From contig NZ_JABULX010000018.1 in NCBI RefSeq assembly GCF_013328345.1, forward strand, positions 1 to 64,000: 64,000 nt of DNA, in the 5' to 3' direction. The position numbers and the translations under genes were made by a program. Within the stretch, counting starts at the first letter, position 1. Every line of letters begins with the position of its first letter. This DNA is from Marinifaba aquimaris (GTDB lineage: Bacteria; Pseudomonadota; Gammaproteobacteria; Enterobacterales; Alteromonadaceae). A model generated the notes under the pieces. The model made no database searches, was not told the DNA's origin, and saw nothing but the letters and a program-made list of their open reading frames with translations. This document shows positions 1 through 7,177 of this stretch, piece after piece.

Positions 1-87
<87 letters not shown>

Positions 88-95
88 AGCTATCG

Positions 96-119
96 AAAAC
101 CGCCGAAAGGCGGTTTTTT
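96..119 (+). terminator. Rho-independent terminator after the Glu-Pro gene
   Basis: Nine-base-pair stem (AAAACCGCC, 96-104; GGCGGTTTT, 109-117) with a GAAA tetraloop and a T run. The A run on the left arm makes it usable for the minus-strand gene that ends at 118 as well, whose stop codon overlaps the T run. Confidence 0.9.
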
Positions 120-660
120 ATTTGCAGCTATCGTTTAATTTGGCCGTTAAAACATGATCTTGCCATTGCCCTGCTATTTGCAAGTAGCGCTTTGCATAAC
201 CCTCTTTCTCAAAACCAAGTTTGGTTAATAGCCTTTCACTGGCTAGATTATCTGGCAAATAATTAGCCATAATGCGGTTTAATCCGATAGTTTGAAAAAT
301 ATATTGGCAACACACTTCAAGTGCTTCTGTCATTAAACCTTGATTTTGTTGGTTTTTAGCAATTGAGTAACCCAAGTAACACGCTTGAAAAGGACCTTTT
401 ACTACCCCGGTGAAGCTGCAAATACCTATTACACTTTGTGTTTGTTTACTGAACAGAATAAATTGAAACCCCTGCTCAGATTTAAAATTTTTTTCACTTT
501 CTTTGGCCATTTTATTGAAGTTATCTAGGCTGAAATAATTTGCTGGCCGAGTGGGTTCAAAAGGCGCTAAGTACGTCCAATTATCAAGGTAGTATTGCAA
601 TAATGCTTTGGCATTGTCTGATCTAAAAGAGGTAATTAAGAGTCTTGGTGATTCGAGCAT
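118..660 (-). CDS. GNAT-family N-acetyltransferase, RimJ/RimL type
   Basis: This 180-aa protein has the layout of RimJ/RimL acetyltransferases, which transfer acetyl from acetyl-CoA to protein N-termini or small amines in the cytoplasm. It opens with the typical ESPRLLI strand near residue 3. A central strand (residues 76-83, VIGICSFTG) is followed by the acetyl-CoA binding region around 99-112, where NQQNQGLMTEAL stands for the usual Q/RxxGxG/A loop. The C-terminal NxxSxRLLTKLGFEKEG block is characteristic of the family. The length is usual. RimJ, RimL and small-molecule acetyltransferases are not separable by eye, so I give no symbol. It is divergent from the gene at 746. Confidence 0.88.
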   Translation of the reverse strand: MLESPRLLITSFRSDNAKALLQYYLDNWTYLAPFEPTRPANYFSLDNFNKMAKESEKNFKSEQGFQFILFSKQTQSVIGICSFTGVVKGPFQACYLGYSIAKNQQNQGLMTEALEVCCQYIFQTIGLNRIMANYLPDNLASERLLTKLGFEKEGYAKRYLQIAGQWQDHVLTAKLNDSCK

Positions 661-745
661 CTTGATAAATTGTTTTAAGGCGGTAAAAAAATACTGTTAA
701 TCAATCATTAGGCGTTTATGATAAATCAAAACACGTTCTCATCAA

Positions 746-1576
746 ATGGATACGATAGTGGCGATGACCCTGATACCTGAGCCCATTAGCACATCTTTGG
801 TTAAAGCAAATAAGCGACTAAAAAAGCTTAATATTCTCGCTACGCTGTTGCTTATCTCAACGTGCTTATTTTGTTATTTGGCCTACTCGGCGCTCTACGC
901 TGTCAATGCCGCTAAAGAGAATCGCTATCAATCTTACCTTTTATCTGAGCAGCTTAGGCTGAGCTCCGATCAACTCACTTTAATGGCGCGTGCTTATACC
1001 GTCACTGGGGATGATAAGTATCTCGATTTTTTTAATCAGATATTAGCAATTAGAGATGGCAAGCAGGCAAGGCCTGAACATTATCAGTGGGTTTATTGGG
1101 ATTTACTGATGCCTAAATCAGGCAAACCTCCCTTTGCTGATGGTCAGGCCGAGTCGTTAAATTCCTTGATGAAAAAAGCAGGCTTTACTGAATTGGAGTT
1201 TGAGCAATTAGCCAAAGCAAAGAATGAATCTGACGCGCTTGCCAAAATTGAGCAACACGCATTTAGAGCAATTGAACAGGCATTTAACAGTGTCGATAAT
1301 GACTTTCATCAGCAGCATATCTCGACGATATCGAGTTTATACAGTGAAGATTATTTGATTGCCAAAGCCAAGATCATGACTCACATTAATGTGTTTTATC
1401 AGCTGCAAGCACAACGGGCTGAGCAAACGATTGCTCTTTTAACTTGGCGTCATCATTTGATGACTGCTATGACTGGCATTTGCGCAGTGCTAGTGATGTT
1501 GTGTTTGTTGGGGAGTTATCGAATACGCAGTAAGACTTATCAGTCACTTATTCAGCATGTTGAAAGAGCAGAATAA
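746..1576 (+). CDS. Membrane sensor-like protein without output domain
   Basis: A 276-aa protein shaped like the input half of a chemoreceptor or sensor kinase. After about 25 cytoplasmic residues comes a membrane segment (about 29-51), then a helical periplasmic region (about 52-230) containing ARAYTVTGDDKYL and a YWDLLMP segment like those in sensor domains of marine receptors and diguanylate cyclases, then a second membrane segment (about 235-256). Only 20 residues follow before TAA, so HAMP, kinase, GGDEF and methyl-accepting parts are all absent. A terminator follows directly, so this is a stable short gene and no decayed output domain is visible. No clear ribosome binding site precedes 746; ATG 764 is an alternative start. 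Function unknown; it may sense for a partner encoded elsewhere. Confidence 0.75.
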   Translation: MDTIVAMTLIPEPISTSLVKANKRLKKLNILATLLLISTCLFCYLAYSALYAVNAAKENRYQSYLLSEQLRLSSDQLTLMARAYTVTGDDKYLDFFNQILAIRDGKQARPEHYQWVYWDLLMPKSGKPPFADGQAESLNSLMKKAGFTELEFEQLAKAKNESDALAKIEQHAFRAIEQAFNSVDNDFHQQHISTISSLYSEDYLIAKAKIMTHINVFYQLQAQRAEQTIALLTWRHHLMTAMTGICAVLVMLCLLGSYRIRSKTYQSLIQHVERAE

Positions 1577-1580
1577 AAAA

Positions 1581-1611
1581 AGCCGCATTGATAAAAAATA
1601 TCAATACGGCT
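1581..1611 (-). terminator. Terminator, mainly for the minus-strand small-protein cluster
   Basis: Inverted repeat of 13 positions with one mismatch (1581-1593 against 1599-1611) and a five-base loop. On the minus strand it is followed by a run of seven T, which fits the end of the gene at 1633. On the plus strand the T run is poor, but it may also stop the gene ending at 1576. Confidence 0.8.
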
Positions 1612-1632
1612 GCTCTTTGGAGAAGAGTTAAA

Positions 1633-1926
1633 TTAAGCTTTTTTAGCTAAGTCACGTGCTTTACCAGGCTGTAAACAAGCCGTTAAAGGATTTTGGTTAA
1701 AGCGTTTAACTGTTGCTTCTTTTGCAGGTGTAGAGAACTCAACACCATTCTTTTCAACCGTTACTGAACAAGACACTAATTTGCCTTTAGCTGTGCTGTT
1801 TACTAGTACTTTGTCGAATTTGGCAAAGAACTTATCGTAAGTTGCACTTTGGATAGTGATATCTAACGTGTTTGCAAAAGTTGATGAAGAAGCGATTAAT
1901 GCGATAGCTGCGAATAAAGTTTTCAT
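1633..1926 (-). CDS. Small exported two-Cys protein, tandem copy 3 (last transcribed)
   Basis: A 97-aa protein with a signal peptide (MKTLFAAIALIASSSTFA, cleavage about residue 18) and a mature part of about 79 residues. Two cysteines, in CSVTV (about residue 54) and TACL (about 84), could form a disulfide in the periplasm. The protein is identical to those at 2004 and 2375. The DNA differs from copy 2 at nine positions by my count, all synonymous and all between about 1650 and 1832; the 5' third of the gene and the spacer are identical. I do not recognise the family. A weak AGGA lies about 10 bases before ATG 1926. Confidence 0.88.
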   Translation of the reverse strand: MKTLFAAIALIASSSTFANTLDITIQSATYDKFFAKFDKVLVNSTAKGKLVSCSVTVEKNGVEFSTPAKEATVKRFNQNPLTACLQPGKARDLAKKA

Positions 1927-1951
1927 AATAAATTTGTCCTGTACTACTTAA

Positions 1952-1967
1952 TTAGGCTTTGGCCTAA
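1952..1967 (-). promoter_or_regulatory. Conserved spacer hairpin upstream of copy 3
   Basis: TTAGGC and GCCTAA (1952-1957, 1962-1967) form a 6-bp stem with a 4-base loop, about 26 bases before ATG 1926. There is no T run, so it looks more like an RNA processing or stability element than a terminator. The same stem is at 2323 and 2695. Confidence 0.45.
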
Positions 1968-2003
1968 ATCTCAAAACGATAAAGGGGAAATGTAAGGTTT
2001 AGA

Positions 2004-2297
2004 TTAAGCTTTTTTAGCTAAATCACGCGCTTTACCAGGCTGTAAACATGCCGTTAAAGGGTTTTGGTTAAAGCGTTTAACTGTTGCTTCTTTAGCAGGT
2101 GTAGAGAACTCAACACCATTCTTTTCAACCGTTACCGAGCAAGACACTAATTTGCCTTTAGCTGTGCTGTTTACTAATACTTTGTCGAATTTGGCAAAGA
2201 ATTTATCGTAAGTTGCACTTTGGATAGTGATATCTAACGTGTTTGCAAAAGTTGATGAAGAAGCGATTAATGCGATAGCTGCGAATAAAGTTTTCAT
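2004..2297 (-). CDS. Small exported two-Cys protein, tandem copy 2
   Basis: Same 97-aa product as the neighbours at 1633 and 2375: signal peptide, then a short mature domain with the SATYDKFFAKFD block, two cysteines and a basic Lys-rich C-terminus. By eye its DNA is identical to copy 1 (2375) over the whole gene, which points to a recent duplication or gene conversion. The 371-bp period includes a 77-base spacer carrying a small hairpin. The mature protein is small and soluble with no enzyme motif; a periplasmic or secreted role is inferred from the signal peptide alone. Confidence 0.88.
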   Translation of the reverse strand: MKTLFAAIALIASSSTFANTLDITIQSATYDKFFAKFDKVLVNSTAKGKLVSCSVTVEKNGVEFSTPAKEATVKRFNQNPLTACLQPGKARDLAKKA

Positions 2298-2322
2298 AAT
2301 AAATTTGTCCTGTACTACTTAA

Positions 2323-2338
2323 TTAGGCTTTGGCCTAA
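2323..2338 (-). promoter_or_regulatory. Conserved spacer hairpin upstream of copy 2
   Basis: Identical in stem and loop to the element at 1952, about 26 bases before ATG 2297. Confidence 0.45.
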
Positions 2339-2374
2339 ATCTCAAAACGATAAAGGGGAAATGTAAGGTTTAGA

Positions 2375-2668
2375 TTAAGCTTTTTTAGCTAAATCACGCG
2401 CTTTACCAGGCTGTAAACATGCCGTTAAAGGGTTTTGGTTAAAGCGTTTAACTGTTGCTTCTTTAGCAGGTGTAGAGAACTCAACACCATTCTTTTCAAC
2501 CGTTACCGAGCAAGACACTAATTTGCCTTTAGCTGTGCTGTTTACTAATACTTTGTCGAATTTGGCAAAGAATTTATCGTAAGTTGCACTTTGGATAGTG
2601 ATATCTAACGTGTTTGCAAAAGTTGATGAAGAAGCGATTAATGCGATAGCTGCGAATAAAGTTTTCAT
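2375..2668 (-). CDS. Small exported two-Cys protein, tandem copy 1 (first of the triplet)
   Basis: First-transcribed of three tandem genes for the same 97-aa exported protein. Its upstream spacer (2669-2754) has diverged from the other two spacers from about 2688, while the start-proximal sequence with the AGGAC ribosome site is unchanged. The gene lies just downstream of a diverged paralogue at 2755, so the set may be read as one transcript from the 3400 region. The KEATVKRFNQ and PLTACL blocks are shared with that paralogue and define the family core. Confidence 0.88.
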   Translation of the reverse strand: MKTLFAAIALIASSSTFANTLDITIQSATYDKFFAKFDKVLVNSTAKGKLVSCSVTVEKNGVEFSTPAKEATVKRFNQNPLTACLQPGKARDLAKKA

Positions 2669-2694
2669 AATAAATTTGTCCTGTACTACATAAG

Positions 2695-2710
2695 TTAGGC
2701 TGCGGCCTAA
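2695..2710 (-). promoter_or_regulatory. Conserved spacer hairpin upstream of copy 1, changed loop
   Basis: The same TTAGGC/GCCTAA stem as at 1952 and 2323, but the loop is TGCG instead of TTTG and the flanks differ. A stem kept while loop and flanks change is mild evidence that the structure matters. Confidence 0.45.
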
Positions 2711-2754
2711 ATCTCAAAACTAAATAGGGTGTAAACGTTATTTTATAAGGATGT

Positions 2755-3069
2755 TTAAGCTTGCTTAACTAAGCCTTTAGCGCTAGATGGCTTTAAACAT
2801 GCTGTTAAAGGGTCTTGGTTGAAACGCTTAATTGTTGCTTCTTTAGCGGCAGTTTCAAATTTAATACCGTTTTTGATAACGGTGACTGAACACGCTACTT
2901 TTTTACCTTCTACTTGGCTGTTTACATAAACAGTGTCAAATTTTTCAAAAAATGCGTCATAAGTTGCACTTTTGATCGTTACGTCAATAAGTTGGTTTTC
3001 AACATTTTGAACGTTTGCCATTGCTGTTGAAGAGGCTAGTAATGTGATAGCTGTTAATAATGTTTTCAT
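2755..3069 (-). CDS. Small exported two-Cys protein, diverged paralogue of the triplet
   Basis: A 104-aa protein with a signal peptide (MKTLLTAITLLASSTAMA) and about seven extra residues at the mature N-terminus compared with the triplet. The shared core is clear: SATYDxFFxKFD, VNS, CSVTVxKNG, AKEATxKRFNQ and PLTACLxP, with both cysteines kept. It is therefore an older duplicate in the same family. AGGA sits seven bases before ATG 3069. It lies 42 bases downstream of the helical exported gene at 3112, on the same strand and probably in the same transcript. Function not recognised. Confidence 0.87.
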   Translation of the reverse strand: MKTLLTAITLLASSTAMANVQNVENQLIDVTIKSATYDAFFEKFDTVYVNSQVEGKKVACSVTVIKNGIKFETAAKEATIKRFNQDPLTACLKPSSAKGLVKQA

Positions 3070-3111
3070 AATAAAGTCCTAAAAATTAAAAAGTCTGAAT
3101 CTGGTGTTGAG

Positions 3112-3399
3112 TTAGTTTTTACTCGCAAATGCCGTTTCGATGGGATGGCATTCAGAGTTAACTCGCTCAATTGATTTTCGCGCCTTCTTTAATTCGTGCG
3201 CTTGATTATGAATTTGATACCAGCGACAAATAGATTGACGATTCATTTTTTTGATCGTCTCCATTTGTTCTGGCGTAACGTGACTTAGTGTATTCAAGTA
3301 AGCTTGGCTTGCTTGGTCTAAGTGACGTAGTTTTTGCATATTGACTGCGAAAACGTCGCTGCTCAATAAAGTGGCTAAAATAAAGAATACTGCTTTCAT
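3112..3399 (-). CDS. Small exported helical protein with two cysteines
   Basis: A 95-aa protein with a short signal peptide (MKAVFFILATLLSSDVFA) and a mature part of about 77 residues, predicted helical and basic. It has one cysteine in SICRWYQIHNQ and one in NSECHP. It is not related by sequence to the 97- and 104-aa proteins downstream but has the same size, export signal and cysteine number, and it is first in the minus-strand cluster. No known motif is visible. Confidence 0.75.
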   Translation of the reverse strand: MKAVFFILATLLSSDVFAVNMQKLRHLDQASQAYLNTLSHVTPEQMETIKKMNRQSICRWYQIHNQAHELKKARKSIERVNSECHPIETAFASKN

Positions 3400-3637
3400 T
3401 TCTCTATCTCTAAATTAAGGTTTATAGAGTGTTTGGTCTCTCTCACTCTTTAAGTTGTGTAAATAATACATTGTTTTGTAATTTAATCACGTTTTTTTTG
3501 CGTTTTAGTTGTAAATAAATGTGAAAAAGATGGCTTTTGTGAAATAAAATTACAGAATTGAAGGTGAAAAACTTGGTTTTATTACCGTTTTTTAACGTTA
3601 TAATTATGATTAAATTTATATTTTTCAGGGGTTTAGC

Positions 3638-4279
3638 ATGGATCTAAAAGATATCAGACGGGAATATTCGAAAATGGGCTTGGATGAAAGTCAATTAGAT
3701 CAAAATCCGATCAAACAATTTGATCTTTGGTTGACGCAAGCCAGTGAGACGGATTTATTCACTGATCCTACTGCTATGACAGTGGCTACCGTTGATAAAA
3801 ATGGCATGCCTAGCATGCGCACTGTGTTACTCAAAGGCTATGATGAGAAAGGTTTTGTCTTTTATACCAACTATGGCTCTCGTAAAGCACAAGAAATAGC
3901 AGGTAATAATCAAGTGTGTTTGCAATTTGCGTGGCTGCCTTTAGAAAGACAAGTCATTATTTATGGCAATGCAAAGAAGCTTTCTGCTACAGAATCGGCT
4001 AGTTATTTCAATTCTCGCCCTGAAGGTAGCCAAATTGCAGCTTATGCTTCGAAACAAAGCATGGCTGTTGAGTCGAGAAAAATGCTAGAGCATGCATTTG
4101 AGCAAATGAAGAATAAATTCAAACAAGGCAAATTACCTGTGCCAGACTTTTGGGGGGGATATTGCATTGAGCCTGTTGCTATTGAATTTTGGCAAGGAAG
4201 GGAATCAAGACTTCACGATAGATTCATGTATAAGTTACAAGATGACGGCCAATGGCAAGTTGAACGCCTACAACCTTAG
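3638..4279 (+). CDS. pdxH: Pyridoxamine 5'-phosphate oxidase
   Basis: PdxH makes pyridoxal 5'-phosphate from pyridoxine or pyridoxamine phosphate, using FMN and oxygen, in the cytoplasm. The 213-aa length is usual. It has the FMN/substrate-binding TVLLKGYDEKGFVFYTNY region (about residues 62-80), the LERQV(I/R)I block and the family signature IEFWQGRESRLHDR near the C-terminus (about 182-195). AGGGG lies eight bases before ATG 3638. It stands alone: the small-protein cluster is divergent, and the downstream iron operon has its own operator. Confidence 0.97.
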   Translation: MDLKDIRREYSKMGLDESQLDQNPIKQFDLWLTQASETDLFTDPTAMTVATVDKNGMPSMRTVLLKGYDEKGFVFYTNYGSRKAQEIAGNNQVCLQFAWLPLERQVIIYGNAKKLSATESASYFNSRPEGSQIAAYASKQSMAVESRKMLEHAFEQMKNKFKQGKLPVPDFWGGYCIEPVAIEFWQGRESRLHDRFMYKLQDDGQWQVERLQP

Positions 4280-4328
4280 TTTTTATTAATAACCGCTACT
4301 AGAGCTTTTTACTCAGCTTTGATAGCAT

Positions 4329-4347
4329 AATGATAATTGTTATCATT
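4329..4347 (+). promoter_or_regulatory. Fur box upstream of fbpA
   Basis: A perfect 19-bp palindrome, AATGATAA-TTG-TTATCATT, closely matching the Fur consensus GATAATGATAATCATTATC. It ends 12 bases before ATG 4360 and so should give iron repression of the ferric importer. Confidence 0.9.
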
Positions 4348-4359
4348 TAATGGCAGATT

Positions 4360-5370
4360 ATGAAAAAAATACTTACTTCATTAGCAGCAGGTGTCACCTT
4401 ACTAACGGGCTTTGCTGCTCAGGCCCAAGAATCCGTTAATATTTATTCTTTTCGTCAAGCTTTTTTAATCGAACCTATCTTAGTTGAGTTCACAAAAGAA
4501 ACGGGTATTAAAACCAATATTGTTTTTGCTAAAAAAGGATTAGTTGAACGCCTTAAACGAGAGGGGAAGCACAGCCCTGCTGATGTGGTTCTGACTTCAA
4601 ACTTTGGCGCGTTATTAAAGCTAGAAAAAGCTGAACTGACTCAAACAATCGACAGTGAAACGATTAACAATAATGTGCCAGCCTTATACCGCGACCCAGA
4701 AGGGCAGTGGGTTGCATTGACTAAACGCGTGCGCAATATCTACACAGCAAAATCATTAGCTGATGGTGATAGTATCCGTTATGAAGATTTAGCCTCACCG
4801 AAGTTTAAAGGTCAAATTTGTACACGTAGTGGCAAGCATCCTTACAACTTAGGTTTAGTCTCTTCAATGATTGCGTATCACGGTGAAGCTGAAACTAAAA
4901 AATGGTTAGAGGGTGTTAAAGCTAATTTAGCTCGTCGTCCTCAAGGTAATGACCGTGCACAAGTTAAAGCCATTAAAGAAGGCTTATGTAAGGTATCTTT
5001 AGGTAATAGCTACTACTTAGGTAAGATGGTGCAAGATCCTAAACAAAAAGCTTGGGCCGATGCGGTAAATATTCAATTCCCTAACCAAGCTGATCGCGGT
5101 TCACATATCAATGTCAGTGGTGCCACTATTACGCCTCATGCGCCAAACAAAGATAATGCATTAAAGCTAATTGAATTTTTAACTAGTGATAAAGCGCAAC
5201 AAATGTATGCGGCAGTAAATATGGAATACCCTGTAAAAGAAGGTGTGCCATTATCTGAATTAGTCTCTTCTTGGGGCGAATTCAAATCTGAAGATAAATC
5301 AATTGCTGAGATCAGCCAGTATCGTCAAGCTGCGTTAAAGCTAATTGATGAAGTTAAATTTGATCTTTAA
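4360..5370 (+). CDS. fbpA: Periplasmic ferric-iron binding protein of an ABC importer
   Basis: A 336-aa binding protein of the FbpA/FutA/IdiA family, which binds free Fe3+ in the periplasm and hands it to the FbpBC permease. A signal peptide (MKKILTSLAAGVTLLTGFAAQA) is followed by the VNIYSFRQ start of the mature domain. The tandem tyrosines Y218-Y219 in GNSYYLGKM are the classical iron ligands. Later FPNQADRGSHINVSG and the C-terminal TSDKAQQMYA helix are typical. The Fur box sits directly upstream and the permease and ATPase genes follow after a terminator-like hairpin that may reduce their expression relative to this gene. Confidence 0.94.
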   Translation: MKKILTSLAAGVTLLTGFAAQAQESVNIYSFRQAFLIEPILVEFTKETGIKTNIVFAKKGLVERLKREGKHSPADVVLTSNFGALLKLEKAELTQTIDSETINNNVPALYRDPEGQWVALTKRVRNIYTAKSLADGDSIRYEDLASPKFKGQICTRSGKHPYNLGLVSSMIAYHGEAETKKWLEGVKANLARRPQGNDRAQVKAIKEGLCKVSLGNSYYLGKMVQDPKQKAWADAVNIQFPNQADRGSHINVSGATITPHAPNKDNALKLIEFLTSDKAQQMYAAVNMEYPVKEGVPLSELVSSWGEFKSEDKSIAEISQYRQAALKLIDEVKFDL

Positions 5371-5424
5371 TTTATCCTGATTAAACAGAATTAACACTGT
5401 TTTTTGAGTTGCTTAAGTTATACT

Positions 5425-5452
5425 AAGCCCGGAACTGATCTGGGCTTTTTTA
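5425..5452 (+). terminator. Terminator or attenuator between fbpA and fbpB
   Basis: AAGCCC (5425-5430) pairs with GGGCTT (5442-5447), followed by T residues. Being inside the operon, it probably gives partial termination, with more binding protein than permease made. Confidence 0.75.
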
Positions 5453-5476
5453 TGCCTCTATATTTAAGGATTGAAC

Positions 5477-7177
5477 TTGTCACTGACATCCTCTTCTCCT
5501 GCAATTAAAAATGGACTGCCACTGAGTCGTCATTTAAAAGCCATATGGCAGCGCATGAGCTGGCCCATGTTTTCAGCTTGGCTAATTGCCTTTATCTTTG
5601 TTATGCCCGTTTTGGCGTTAGTCTTTAGTGCTCTACAACCAGACGAAGCTATATTCTCTCACTTATTTGATACTGTTTTATTCGATTACATCTATAACAC
5701 TTTTATACTCGTGGTATTGGTGTCTCTGTTTAGCTTAGCTTTTGGGGTTCCCAGTGCATGGCTAATGGCCATGTGTGATTTTAAGTTTAAACGTTTCTTT
5801 TCTTGGGCTCTGATTTTACCTCTTGCCATGCCAGCCTATGTTGTTGCCTACATATATACCGATTTATTTGATTATGCAGGGCCAATACAAATCAGTTTGC
5901 GTGATTGGTTTGGTTGGCAAAGCCCCAATGATTACTGGTTTTTTGATATTCGAAGTTTAGGCGGCGCTGCGGTTGTTTTAGCTTTGGTGTTATTCCCTTA
6001 CGTTTATTTATTAATGCGCTCTGCCTTTGCCAATATCAGCAAGGAACAATTGCAGGCCAGTCGTATATTAGGTGATAGCGCTTGGCGCAGCTTTTTAAGA
6101 ATCCAATTACCGCAAAGTCGAGGTTTGATGATAGCGGCATTGGCCTTGGTTGGTATGGAGACTCTGGCTGATTTTGCAACCGTGCATTATTTTGCGGTTA
6201 ATACTTTAACGACGGCTGTATATGACACCTGGTTAGGATATTACTCTTTACCCGCTGCGGCTAAAATATCAGTATTTATGCTGGTTTTTGTTTTTGTTCT
6301 GCTAGGAATGGAAAAATACCAAAGACGCAAACAGGCAGTGTATTCACGTTCTGATACTTTCAGTGATAACAAACCAATTGCATTAACTGGTAAACGTGCG
6401 TGGCTTGCCATTGGCTATTGTTCGTTGCTTTTTATTGCTGGCTTCTTACTGCCGTTTGCCATATTAATTGAATATGCGTTTAGTTACTTTGATGAGGCGT
6501 GGAACGACTCTTTTATCACTTATAGCTGGCACACTTTATTAATGGCACTGGGCGTTGCTGTGATATGTGTCATTATTTCGTGTTATGTCAATTTAACTGC
6601 TAGAGCGCAATCTCACTGTCAATCTCATCAGATCCCTGGGCATTTATTGAGTCTGGGCTACGCATTACCAGGTACGGTATTGGCAATTGCGGTATTAATT
6701 CCTATGAGTTTTATTGAACACCAAATTAATGACTATTTTGCCCTTTGGTTTGATTGGCAACCCGGACTCTTTTTATCGGGCACAGTCACTGTCATTATTT
6801 TTGCTTACTGTGTGCGCTTTATTGCTATTTGTATCGGCGCAACACGTGAAGGTCTTGCTAAAATTTCTCCTAATCTAGATGCGGCGAGTCTTTCTATGGG
6901 GGTAGGGCCGAAGCGAACGGCTATGAAGATCCATTTACCTTTGCTCACTAAGGTTATGCTAACATCGGGTTTGCTGGTTTTTATCGAAGCAATGAAAGAG
7001 CTGCCAGCCGCTCTGCTATTACGCCCCTTTGGATTTGAAACTTTGGCGACCTATGTTTATCAATACGTCAGTGATGAGATGCTAGAACAAGCCTCATTAG
7101 CCGCCATCGTTATTGTTTTAGTTGGTTTAATACCGCTTATATTTGTTAATCGCAACATGGAGTCAAGAAAAGCGTGA
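5477..7177 (+). CDS. fbpB: Ferric-iron ABC importer permease, fused double unit
   Basis: FbpB/AfuB-type inner-membrane permease, 566 aa from this start. Two homologous halves are fused, about twelve membrane segments in all. Each half carries an EAA-type loop that contacts the ATPase: ISKEQLQASRILGDSAW in the first and ISPNLDAASLSMGVGPKR in the second. I chose TTG 5477 because AGGA at 5467-5470 leaves a 6-base spacer; the in-frame TTG at 5471 has no spacer. The stop overlaps the GTG of the ATPase gene by four bases (GTGA), so the two are translationally coupled. Confidence 0.93.
   Translation: MSLTSSSPAIKNGLPLSRHLKAIWQRMSWPMFSAWLIAFIFVMPVLALVFSALQPDEAIFSHLFDTVLFDYIYNTFILVVLVSLFSLAFGVPSAWLMAMCDFKFKRFFSWALILPLAMPAYVVAYIYTDLFDYAGPIQISLRDWFGWQSPNDYWFFDIRSLGGAAVVLALVLFPYVYLLMRSAFANISKEQLQASRILGDSAWRSFLRIQLPQSRGLMIAALALVGMETLADFATVHYFAVNTLTTAVYDTWLGYYSLPAAAKISVFMLVFVFVLLGMEKYQRRKQAVYSRSDTFSDNKPIALTGKRAWLAIGYCSLLFIAGFLLPFAILIEYAFSYFDEAWNDSFITYSWHTLLMALGVAVICVIISCYVNLTARAQSHCQSHQIPGHLLSLGYALPGTVLAIAVLIPMSFIEHQINDYFALWFDWQPGLFLSGTVTVIIFAYCVRFIAICIGATREGLAKISPNLDAASLSMGVGPKRTAMKIHLPLLTKVMLTSGLLVFIEAMKELPAALLLRPFGFETLATYVYQYVSDEMLEQASLAAIVIVLVGLIPLIFVNRNMESRKA

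Larger units (their letters stand above)
1633..2687 (-). repeat. Tandem triplication, 371-bp unit
   Basis: Three gene-plus-spacer units begin at 1633, 2004 and 2375, exactly 371 bases apart. Units 2 and 3 appear identical by eye; unit 1 differs at nine synonymous sites inside the gene. Similarity ends near 2687 in the spacer upstream of the third gene. The repeat is made of coding units and is neither an IS nor a CRISPR. Confidence 0.95.

Noticed and set aside
1633-2687. Regular repeat at first suggestive of a CRISPR or IS array
   Set aside because: The 371-bp units are whole coding genes with synonymous differences; there are no short spaced repeats and no terminal inverted repeats.
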